This document shows positions 1 to 5,766 of a stretch of DNA of 7,189 bases, piece by piece. Numbering within the stretch: the stretch's first letter is position 1; every line of letters begins with the position of its first letter. A program made the position numbers and the translations under genes. The DNA comes from Polaromonas sp. (GTDB taxonomy: Bacteria; Pseudomonadota; Gammaproteobacteria; Burkholderiales; Burkholderiaceae_C), in NCBI GenBank assembly GCA_023259235.1, contig JAHFQQ010000186.1, forward strand, positions 1 to 7,189, read 5' to 3'. The notes below the pieces were generated by a model. The model saw only the letters and a program-made list of their open reading frames with translations. It ran no database searches and was not told the origin of the DNA.

Positions 1-142
1 TTTTGATTGGGCATTCAAGAATGGCAACAAAGCCGCGGCAGCTCTCGACTACGTCCCCATCCCGGAATCGGTGATTGGGTCTATCGAGAAGGCCTGGGGT
101 AAAGTGACGGATATGTCGGGTAAACCGGTCGCCATCAAATAA
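1..142 (+). CDS. pstS: PstS, periplasmic phosphate-binding protein (C-terminal end only)
   Basis: Only the last 46 codons are present, read from base 2 to the TAA at 140-142; the gene begins before the window. The visible peptide starts FDWAFKNGNKAAAALDYVP and ends SGKPVAIK. This matches the usual PstS ending: a Tyr-Val-Pro-hydrophobic-Pro segment, an amphipathic helix containing an AW pair, then a Ser-Gly-Lys-Pro tail like that of E. coli PstS. PstS is the periplasmic high-affinity phosphate receptor that delivers phosphate to PstC-PstA. The phosphate-binding residues lie in the missing part and cannot be checked. Its position directly before pstC fits the standard pstSCAB order, which strengthens a call otherwise resting on a short fragment. 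Confidence 0.9.
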   Translation, partial: FDWAFKNGNKAAAALDYVPIPESVIGSIEKAWGKVTDMSGKPVAIK

Positions 143-189
143 AGCCAGCCACCTTGGAAACAGGGCAAATTACAAAGGGTGGATACGTG

Positions 190-213
190 CCCGCTAAACT
201 TCCGGCGAGCGGG
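190..213 (+). promoter_or_regulatory. Possible hairpin in the pstS-pstC gap (attenuator or processing site)
   Basis: CCCGCT at 190-195 and AGCGGG at 208-213 form a perfect 6-bp GC-rich stem with a 12-base loop, followed by ATATCTTT, which is only a weak T-run. A second, looser pairing is possible just upstream (CCACC 149-153 with GGTGG 178-182). Hairpins after the binding-protein gene are common in ABC-importer operons, where they let pstS mRNA outnumber the downstream genes. That role is inferred here. If pstC actually starts at the GTG at 187, this sequence would be coding and the idea weakens. Confidence 0.35.
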
Positions 214-252
214 ATATCTTTGAATCGTTCTGTCAGGTCACCCGGACGCGTT

Positions 253-1218
253 ATGACCCATCCGCCCCAGCTCAAAGCGGCCCGTTCGGGCCCGATTGCC
301 GACCTCCTCTTTGGCTGGCTGGCCAAAGGTGCGGCAGTTTTCACGCTAGCCATTCTGATGGCGATACTGGTGTCACTGACGGTTGGTGCCTGGCCAGCGA
401 TTATCAAGTTCGGTTTTGGGTTCTTGACCAGTACAACGTGGGACCCGGTAAAGGAGGATTTTGGCGGTTTGGTCATGATCTATGGCACGGTCATGACCTC
501 GCTGATCGCCCTTCTCATTGCGGTTCCGGTCAGTTTTGGCATTGCCCTATTCCTAACGGAGCTCTCACCCGGCTGGCTCAAGCGTCCCTTGGGCACCGCA
601 ATTGAGCTCCTGGCGGCGATTCCTTCCATTGTTTACGGCATGTGGGGCCTGTTGGTGTTCAGTCCTGTTTTGTCAACCTACGTGCAACAGCCGCTACAAA
701 AAGAGTTTGGCGACATTCCGTTTGTCGGCACGTTGTTTTCTGGAGCGCCGGTAGGCATCGGCATTTTGTCTGCCGGAATCATTCTGGCCATCATGATCAT
801 TCCGTTCATCGCCGCGGTGATGCGCGATGTGTTTGAGGTTACGCCAAAGATGCTTAAGGAATCGGCCTACGGATTGGGTGCAACCACCTGGGAAGTAGTC
901 TTCAAGGTTGTGTTGCCCTATACCAAAGCGGGTGTCATTGGCGGCATCATGTTAGGTTTGGGGCGGGCCATTGGCGAGACCATGGCGATTACCTTTGTGA
1001 TTGGTAATTTCAACCAGATCAAGTCGTTCAGCCTTTTTGAGGCGGCAAACAGTATCACATCCGCACTGGCCAATGAATTTGCAGAAGCCGGCGAAGGGCT
1101 GCATCAAGGCGCTTTGATGTACCTCGGCCTGGTCTTGTTCCTCATCACTTTTGTCGTGTTGGCGTTGTCAAAAATCTTGTTGTCGCAGTTGAAAAAAAAT
1201 GAAGGAGTAAAGACGTGA
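253..1218 (+). CDS. pstC: PstC, inner-membrane permease subunit of the phosphate ABC importer
   Basis: From the ATG at 253 the protein is 321 residues, close to E. coli PstC (319). PstC pairs with PstA to form the membrane channel of the PstSCAB importer. About six membrane helices can be seen, near residues 22-46, 78-102, 116-138, 167-190, 226-248 and 288-310. The cytoplasmic EAA-type coupling loop, which contacts PstB, begins at KESAYGLGATTWEVV (about 202-216). GLGRAIGETMA (235-245) carries the Arg and Glu of the motif implicated in transport in E. coli PstC, and NSITSALANEFAEA (266-279) is highly PstC-like. The start is uncertain: the frame stays open upstream, with a TTG at 154 (354 residues, no ribosome site) and a GTG at 187 (343 residues) preceded by AAAGGGTGG. 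I chose 253 on family length, although its own ribosome site is poor. The stop overlaps the pstA start by 4 bases. Confidence 0.96.
   Translation: MTHPPQLKAARSGPIADLLFGWLAKGAAVFTLAILMAILVSLTVGAWPAIIKFGFGFLTSTTWDPVKEDFGGLVMIYGTVMTSLIALLIAVPVSFGIALFLTELSPGWLKRPLGTAIELLAAIPSIVYGMWGLLVFSPVLSTYVQQPLQKEFGDIPFVGTLFSGAPVGIGILSAGIILAIMIIPFIAAVMRDVFEVTPKMLKESAYGLGATTWEVVFKVVLPYTKAGVIGGIMLGLGRAIGETMAITFVIGNFNQIKSFSLFEAANSITSALANEFAEAGEGLHQGALMYLGLVLFLITFVVLALSKILLSQLKKNEGVKT
1202..1207 (+). promoter_or_regulatory. Ribosome binding site of pstA
   Basis: AAGGAG lies 7 bases before the GTG at 1215, inside the last codons of pstC. This strong site decides for the GTG start of pstA over any later ATG. Together with the 4-base GTGA overlap it suggests translational coupling of pstC and pstA, keeping the two channel subunits balanced. 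Confidence 0.8.
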
Positions 1219-2075
1219 GTGCAGTCATTGTTGATGTCCGTGAAGCCAAATACGCCAAACGTAAATTTGTAAATGGTCTGGCTATCACGTTGGCGATGGC
1301 GGCCATGGCTTTCGGATTGTTCTGGCTGTTCTGGATTCTTTTTGACACTGTGAGACTCGGCGTGGACGGGCTAAGGCTTGATACGCTGACGCAAATGACG
1401 CCACCGCCAAATGAGGCTGGCGGCCTTGCCAATGCCATTTACGGCTCATTTTTGATGGTGATGATGGCTACGCTGGTGGCGACGCCGATTGGCGTGATGG
1501 CAGGCATTTATCTTGCCGAATTTGACACCAAGGGATGGCTTGCCACAGTGACCCGTTTTGTCAACGACATATTGTTATCCGCCCCCTCCATCGTGATCGG
1601 GCTTTTTGTCTATGCTGTGGTCGTATCCAGCTTCAAATCTTTTTCTGGTTGGGCGGGCGTGGCGGCATTGGCACTGATCGTGATTCCCGTGGTCATCAGC
1701 ACCACGGAAAACATGTTGCAACTGGTGCCTCCCGAGATGCGCGAGGCGGCTTACGCGTTGGGCGCCCCAAAGTGGAAAGTCATTTTGAGCATTTCGCTCA
1801 AAGCTGCGCGGGCTGGCGTGGTGACGGGTGTCTTGCTTGCTGTGGCCCGTGTGGCAGGAGAGACTGCGCCATTGTTGTTTACCGCATTGAGCAATCAGTT
1901 CTGGACTTCGAGCCTGACGGAGCCGATGGCAAGTTTGCCGGTCACTATTTTCAAGTTTGCCATGAGTCCTTATGAAAATTGGCAAAAACTGGCGTGGGCA
2001 GGCGTATTTCTGATAACGGCTTCGGTGCTCGGTCTGAATATTTTGGCTCGCGTGTTGACACGCAACAAAATCTGA
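1215..2075 (+). CDS. pstA: PstA, inner-membrane permease subunit of the phosphate ABC importer
   Basis: The protein has 286 residues (E. coli PstA 296) and is the second channel subunit, partner of PstC. Membrane segments are visible near 20-45, 73-100, 117-138, 146-163, 200-222 and 258-280. The EAA coupling loop reads EMREAAYALGAPKWKVI (174-190), the part that docks onto PstB. ARVAGETAPLLFTA (211-224) is the PstA counterpart of the PstC GRAIGET motif; its Arg (212) fits the PstA arginine reported as essential in E. coli. The segment DILLSAPSIVIGLF (118-131) is also typical of PstA. The GTG start is set by the AAGGAG site 7 bases upstream. The N-terminal cytoplasmic stretch is basic (KYAKRK), consistent with the positive-inside rule. 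The gap to pstB is 36 bases with no promoter that I recognise. Confidence 0.97.
   Translation: MSAVIVDVREAKYAKRKFVNGLAITLAMAAMAFGLFWLFWILFDTVRLGVDGLRLDTLTQMTPPPNEAGGLANAIYGSFLMVMMATLVATPIGVMAGIYLAEFDTKGWLATVTRFVNDILLSAPSIVIGLFVYAVVVSSFKSFSGWAGVAALALIVIPVVISTTENMLQLVPPEMREAAYALGAPKWKVILSISLKAARAGVVTGVLLAVARVAGETAPLLFTALSNQFWTSSLTEPMASLPVTIFKFAMSPYENWQKLAWAGVFLITASVLGLNILARVLTRNKI
2050..2063 (+). other. Small hairpin at the 3' end of pstA
   Basis: GCGTG at 2050-2054 pairs perfectly with CACGC at 2059-2063 around a TTGA loop, within the last codons of pstA (Arg-Val-Leu-Thr-Arg). There is no T-run after it, so it is not a classical terminator. It could slow decay or mark processing between the permease and ATPase parts of the mRNA, but a 5-bp stem can also arise by chance. 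Confidence 0.3.
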
Positions 2076-2111
2076 TCGTTGAGCAACCTACACCATTAGA
2101 GAAGACTAAAG

Positions 2112-2891
2112 ATGCCAACTGTCGCTGCACCGCCCGGGAACTCAAAAATTTCTGTCAAGAACCTGGATTTTTATTATGGGAAATTTCACGCTCTCAAGCG
2201 CATCAATCTGGAAATTCCCGAGAAAAAAGTCACGGCATTCATTGGCCCGTCAGGCTGTGGTAAATCAACCTTGCTCCGTATTTTCAACCGCATGTACGCG
2301 CTCTACCCGGATCAGCGCGCTGAAGGTGAAGTACTGTTTGACGGCGAGAATCTGCTCACTTCAAAGAAGGATGTGGCGCTGATTCGCTCCAAGGTGGGCA
2401 TGGTTTTCCAGAAGCCGACACCATTTCCGATGTCGATTTATGAGAATATTGCTTTTGGCGTCAAGCTTTTCGACAGCCTCACCGCGGCGGAAATGGACGA
2501 GCGGGTTGAATGGGCACTGCGCAAGGCTGCGCTCTGGGTTGAAGTCAAGGACAAGCTCAAGCAAAGCGGCTCAAGCCTGTCGGGTGGCCAGCAGCAGCGC
2601 CTGTGCATTGCCCGCGGCATTGCCATCAAGCCGGAAGTAATTTTACTTGATGAGCCATGTTCGGCGCTGGATCCAATTTCGACGGCCAAGATCGAGGAAC
2701 TGATTGCCGAATGGAAAAACGAGTACACGGTGGTTATCGTGACGCACAACATGCAGCAGGCGGCCCGGGTCAGTGACTACACTGCCTACATGTACCTGGG
2801 TGATATGGTCGAATTTGGTGCCACGGAAGAGATATTCTTCAAGCCTACGCGCAAAGAGACCGAAGATTATATTACCGGCCGTTTTGGCTGA
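2112..2891 (+). CDS. pstB: PstB, ATPase subunit of the phosphate ABC importer
   Basis: This 259-residue protein (E. coli PstB 257) is the cytoplasmic ATPase that powers phosphate import through PstC-PstA. All ABC motifs are intact: Walker A GPSGCGKST (45-53), Q-loop Gln in MVFQKPTPFPMSIYENI (97-113), signature LSGGQQQR (156-163), Walker B VILLDEP with catalytic Glu (176-182), D-loop SALDP, and the switch His in VTHNMQQAAR (210-219). The KPTPFPMSIYENIAFG stretch and the ending TEDYITGRFG are distinctive of PstB within the ABC family, so phosphate specificity is well supported. The ATG at 2112 has AGAGAAG 7 bases upstream, a moderate ribosome site. The N-terminal 12 residues are variable in the family. 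The gap to phoU is 16 bases. Confidence 0.98.
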   Translation: MPTVAAPPGNSKISVKNLDFYYGKFHALKRINLEIPEKKVTAFIGPSGCGKSTLLRIFNRMYALYPDQRAEGEVLFDGENLLTSKKDVALIRSKVGMVFQKPTPFPMSIYENIAFGVKLFDSLTAAEMDERVEWALRKAALWVEVKDKLKQSGSSLSGGQQQRLCIARGIAIKPEVILLDEPCSALDPISTAKIEELIAEWKNEYTVVIVTHNMQQAARVSDYTAYMYLGDMVEFGATEEIFFKPTRKETEDYITGRFG

Positions 2892-2907
2892 CAGGGACTG
2901 AAAAAAC

Positions 2908-3609
2908 ATGTCTGAAAACCATTTGTCCAGCCAGTTCGACAGCGAACTCAACGACGTATCTTCCCGAGTGATGGAGATGGGAGGGCTGGTTGAATCCCAG
3001 CTCCGCCTGGCGATCTATGCGCTGTCCCAGTTCAGCACCGAGAGCGCCAGTCAGGTGATTGATACCGAAATGCGCGTCAATACCATGGAAATTGACATTG
3101 ACCGTGAATTATCTTCGATCATTGCGCGCCGCCAGCCCACGGCGCGTGACTTGCGGTTGCTGATCGCCATTTCAAAAACCACCGCCAACCTGGAGCGGGC
3201 GGGCGATGAAGCCGACAAGATTGCGCGCATGGTCAAGTCGATCATTGAAAGTGGAGAAGCCCGGGCATTGCCGTCGTCCGAACTTCGGATCGCCGGGGAG
3301 CTCGCTTCCGGCCTGCTGCGCAAGGCGCTTGACGCCTTTGCCCGACTGGATACCGCCGCTGCGGTATCCATCCTCAAGGAGGACAACCAGATCGACCAGG
3401 AATTTGATGGCTTTGTGCGCAAGCTGATCACGTACATGATGGAAGACCCCCGAACGATTTCCGCCAGCCTTGACCTGCTGTTTGTGGCCAAGGCCATTGA
3501 GCGCGTGGGCGATCATGCCAAGAATATTGCCGAGTTCATCATCTACATCGTCAAGGGCGCGGATGTCAGGCACAGCCCGATGGCGCAGGTTGAGTCCGCC
3601 GTCAGGTAA
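2908..3609 (+). CDS. phoU: PhoU, negative regulator linking the Pst transporter to PhoR
   Basis: The protein has 233 residues (E. coli PhoU 241), is all-helical and soluble, and is built of two related three-helix bundles. Each repeat carries the family metal-binding motif: NLERAGDEADKIARM (94-108) in the first and AIERVGDHAKNIAEFIIYI (196-214) in the second. RRQPTARDLRLLIAISK (74-90) is also characteristic. PhoU keeps PhoR in its phosphatase mode when phosphate is plentiful and limits uptake by Pst; this is known for the family and inferred here. The ATG at 2908 has only a weak site (AGGGA, about 10 bases upstream), so translation may depend on ribosomes finishing pstB. The coding sequence contains an unusually perfect hairpin at 3347-3370. 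Confidence 0.97.
   Translation: MSENHLSSQFDSELNDVSSRVMEMGGLVESQLRLAIYALSQFSTESASQVIDTEMRVNTMEIDIDRELSSIIARRQPTARDLRLLIAISKTTANLERAGDEADKIARMVKSIIESGEARALPSSELRIAGELASGLLRKALDAFARLDTAAAVSILKEDNQIDQEFDGFVRKLITYMMEDPRTISASLDLLFVAKAIERVGDHAKNIAEFIIYIVKGADVRHSPMAQVESAVR
3347..3383 (+). other. Tandem hairpins inside phoU, the second covering an AAGGAGG
   Basis: TGGATACCGC (3347-3356) is exactly complementary to GCGGTATCCA (3361-3370) around a CGCT loop, giving a perfect 10-bp stem. It is followed without a gap by TCCTC (3371-3375) pairing with GAGGA (3379-3383) around AAG. The second stem contains AAGGAGG (3376-3382), a perfect anti-16S match inside the coding frame with no start codon at a useful distance. 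There is no T-run, so it does not look like a terminator. The encoded peptide is Leu-Asp-Thr-Ala-Ala-Ala-Val-Ser-Ile-Leu in the second half of PhoU. The pairing is seen directly; any function is unknown. Confidence 0.5.
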
Positions 3610-3625
3610 CTGCCGACGAATCCAG

Positions 3626-4351
3626 ATGAAACATTTGCCGCGCGTATTGATTGTCGAGGATGAACCAGCGATTGCCGAATTGATTGCGGTCAATTTGCGG
3701 CATGGCGGTTTTTTCCCCGTGGTGGCGCAAGACAGCGTATCGGCCCAGACTGAACTTGACGCCGTGCTGCCGGATGTGATTTTGCTCGACTGGATGCTGC
3801 CTGGGCAAAGCGGCCTTGCACTGGCACGCCACTGGCGCGGACAGGCGCGCAGCAAGAGCATTCCCATTTTGCTGTTGACGGCCAGGGGGGATGAACCCGA
3901 CAAGGTGACGGGGCTGGATGCCGGGGCCGACGACTACATCACCAAGCCCTTTTCAACCCAGGAGCTGCTGGCTCGCATCCGTGCGGTGCTGCGTCGCCGC
4001 GCGCCCGAGTCTGTCAACGACAGTGTTTCGGTGGGCGCGCTGGTGCTGGATGCGGCAACGCACAGAATTTCCTTCCAGAAACAGGAAGTCAAGCTGGGCC
4101 CCACCGAGTTCAAGCTGCTTCACTACCTGATGACCCACGCCGAGCGCGTGCACAGCCGCAGTGCCCTGCTCGATAAGGTGTGGGGCGACCATGTGTTCAT
4201 TGAAGAGCGCACCGTCGATGTGCATGTCAAGCGCCTGCGTGAGGCGCTGGGCGCGGCCGGCAAGATGGTGGAAACCGTTCGTGGCGCAGGTTACCGGCTG
4301 AGCCTGGTTGCCATCCATCCTCCGGTTCCCGCCGCACAATCCGGAACATGA
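3626..4351 (+). CDS. phoB: PhoB, phosphate-regulon response regulator (OmpR family)
   Basis: The ATG at 3626 gives 241 residues (E. coli PhoB 229). The receiver domain occupies about 5-122: acidic pocket VEDE (10-13), phosphate-accepting Asp55 in LLDWMLPG, Thr85 in LLLTARG, and Lys107 in DDYITKPFS. The winged-helix DNA-binding domain covers about 133-226, with LGPTEFKLLHYLM (157-169), the recognition helix RTVDVHVKRLREAL (195-208), and the C-terminal wing ETVRGAGYRLS. DWMLPG and RTVDVHVKRLR are close to E. coli PhoB and favour it over other OmpR-family regulators. Phosphorylated PhoB binds Pho boxes and recruits sigma-70 polymerase. A 15-residue tail rich in Pro and Ala follows the wing and is longer than in E. 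coli. There is no clear ribosome site in the 16-base gap after phoU. The stop overlaps phoR by 4 bases (ATGA). Confidence 0.97.
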   Translation: MKHLPRVLIVEDEPAIAELIAVNLRHGGFFPVVAQDSVSAQTELDAVLPDVILLDWMLPGQSGLALARHWRGQARSKSIPILLLTARGDEPDKVTGLDAGADDYITKPFSTQELLARIRAVLRRRAPESVNDSVSVGALVLDAATHRISFQKQEVKLGPTEFKLLHYLMTHAERVHSRSALLDKVWGDHVFIEERTVDVHVKRLREALGAAGKMVETVRGAGYRLSLVAIHPPVPAAQSGT

Positions 4352-5712
4352 TGATTCGCTGGATATTTTTTACCATCTGCATGCTTGCCGGTGGCGCCTT
4401 GGGGTGGCTGACCGCAACGAAATTCGGGTTCGGACTCGGGGTGCTGGCAGGTGGGTTGGTCTGGCTGGCACTGGACATGGTCAATTTCCGGCGACTCTTG
4501 AGTTGGCTTCGCACGGAACAAAATAGCGACTCGCCCGGCATCTCGGCCAGCGCGCTACCGTCCCTGTCAGGCATCTGGGGCGATCTGGGTGACCGTACCC
4601 GCAGACTGCTGGAAATCCGGGACCGATATTACCTGGAAGGCCAGGCGCGTCTTGACGAGTTTCTGGCAGCCATGCAGGCGTCGCCGAGCGGCGTGGTGCT
4701 GCTCGATGCGCAGGGACGCATCGAGTGGTGCAACCAGATGGCGGTGCAGCATTTTGGCTTTGATGCGCAGCGCGATCTGCGGCAGCACATTGCCAATCTG
4801 GTGCGGGAACCCGCTTTCAATGCCTACATGGCCTCCGCCGATTTTTCCCATGATGTGGTGATTCCCGGCCACTCCAGCACATTGGCGCGGCCGGTTAAAT
4901 TGTCGGTACACGCGCATGCGTATGGCAAAAACCGGAAACTGCTTCTGTCAGGCGACATCACTGCCGTTGAATTGGCCGAGGCCATGCGCCGGGACTTTGT
5001 GGCCAATGTGTCGCATGAAATTCGTACGCCGCTGACTGTGCTGGCCGGGTTCATCGAAACCCTGCAAACCCTGCCGTTGAACGAGGCGGAACGCACCCGC
5101 TACCTGGCTTTGATGGCCCAGCAATCCCTGCGCATGCAAACACTGGTGACCGATCTGTTGACACTGTCCCGCCTGGAAGGAGGCCCGGTTCCGGGTGTCA
5201 ATGACTGGACAACGACCAGCGCGCTGTTTGCCCAGTGTGAGCAGGAGGCCAGGGCTTTGTCTGGAGTGATCGCGCCGCACGGGCATCGGCTCGAATTTGA
5301 GTCTGGGATGGCTTGTGAAATTTCGGGGATACAGGCGGAACTGCATAGTGCGTTATCGAATCTGGTTACCAATGCAGTGCGCTATACGCCTGATGGTGGA
5401 CTGGTCCAGGTTAACTGGATTCTGCTTGAGGATGGGCGTGGTCAATTCCAGGTCAGGGACACGGGGCGGGGCATTGCACCGGAGCATCTGCCGCGCCTGA
5501 CCGAACGTTTTTATCGGGTTGATCGCAGCCGTTCGCGTGAGACTGGTGGAACCGGTCTGGGCTTGGCCATCGTCAAGCATGTTGCCCAGCGCCATGGTGC
5601 GGAATTGCGAATCGAGAGCCAGCCGGGACGCGGCTCATGCTTTTCGATCATCTTTCCGGCCGCACGCGTTCGCCGCCTTCAGACGGCGGAAACGGCGCTC
5701 GCGTCATTGTGA
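4348..5712 (+). CDS. phoR: PhoR, phosphate-regulon sensor histidine kinase
   Basis: The protein has 454 residues (E. coli PhoR 431). Two membrane helices (about 4-20 and 27-44) are joined by a very short loop, so there is no periplasmic sensing domain; this is normal for PhoR, which reads the Pst-PhoU state from inside the cell. A charged linker (46-100) leads to a PAS domain (about 101-205, beginning RLDEFLAAMQASPSGVVLLD). The dimerisation domain has the phosphorylated His223 in FVANVSHEIRTPLTVLAGF. The ATP-binding domain shows the N box SNLVTNAVRYTP (337-348), G1 box DTGRGIAP (371-378), F box ERFYRVDRSRSRETG and G2 box GGTGLGLAIVKH (400-411). It phosphorylates and dephosphorylates PhoB. The start at 4348 overlaps the phoB stop; a second ATG at 4351 is equally possible. 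The C-terminal 15 or so residues after the last beta strand are basic and variable. Confidence 0.97.
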   Translation: MMIRWIFFTICMLAGGALGWLTATKFGFGLGVLAGGLVWLALDMVNFRRLLSWLRTEQNSDSPGISASALPSLSGIWGDLGDRTRRLLEIRDRYYLEGQARLDEFLAAMQASPSGVVLLDAQGRIEWCNQMAVQHFGFDAQRDLRQHIANLVREPAFNAYMASADFSHDVVIPGHSSTLARPVKLSVHAHAYGKNRKLLLSGDITAVELAEAMRRDFVANVSHEIRTPLTVLAGFIETLQTLPLNEAERTRYLALMAQQSLRMQTLVTDLLTLSRLEGGPVPGVNDWTTTSALFAQCEQEARALSGVIAPHGHRLEFESGMACEISGIQAELHSALSNLVTNAVRYTPDGGLVQVNWILLEDGRGQFQVRDTGRGIAPEHLPRLTERFYRVDRSRSRETGGTGLGLAIVKHVAQRHGAELRIESQPGRGSCFSIIFPAARVRRLQTAETALASL

Positions 5713-5766
5713 CGATTGCGCGGTCTGCCAGACGGTCAATTGGCCAGCCTGTCGAACCCGCTTCGT

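Noticed and set aside
230..236. CTGTCAG upstream of pstC as a half Pho box
   Set aside because: There is no second half-site 11 bases away; the following bases are CCCGGAC.
154..252. TTG start for pstC at 154
   Set aside because: There is no ribosome site before it, and it would make PstC 33 residues longer than the family norm.
2152..2169. Pho-box-like CTGTCAA-gaac-CTGGATT in the start of pstB
   Set aside because: The spacing is right, but the second half matches the CTGTCAT consensus in only about 4 of 7 positions, and it lies within the pstB coding region with no promoter elements that I recognise.
3470..3625. N-terminal extension of the phoB reading frame into phoU from a TTG
   Set aside because: The extra 52 codons lie in a different frame of conserved phoU sequence, and PhoB homology begins exactly at the ATG at 3626.
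5678..5687. TTCAGACGGC, the reverse complement of the Neisseria DNA uptake 10-mer GCCGTCTGAA
   Set aside because: It is a single copy inside the phoR reading frame (Leu-Gln-Thr-Ala), and the rest of the window does not look like Neisseria. One exact 10-mer in about 14 kb of both strands is not very unlikely by chance. Genome-wide enrichment would be needed to revive the idea.
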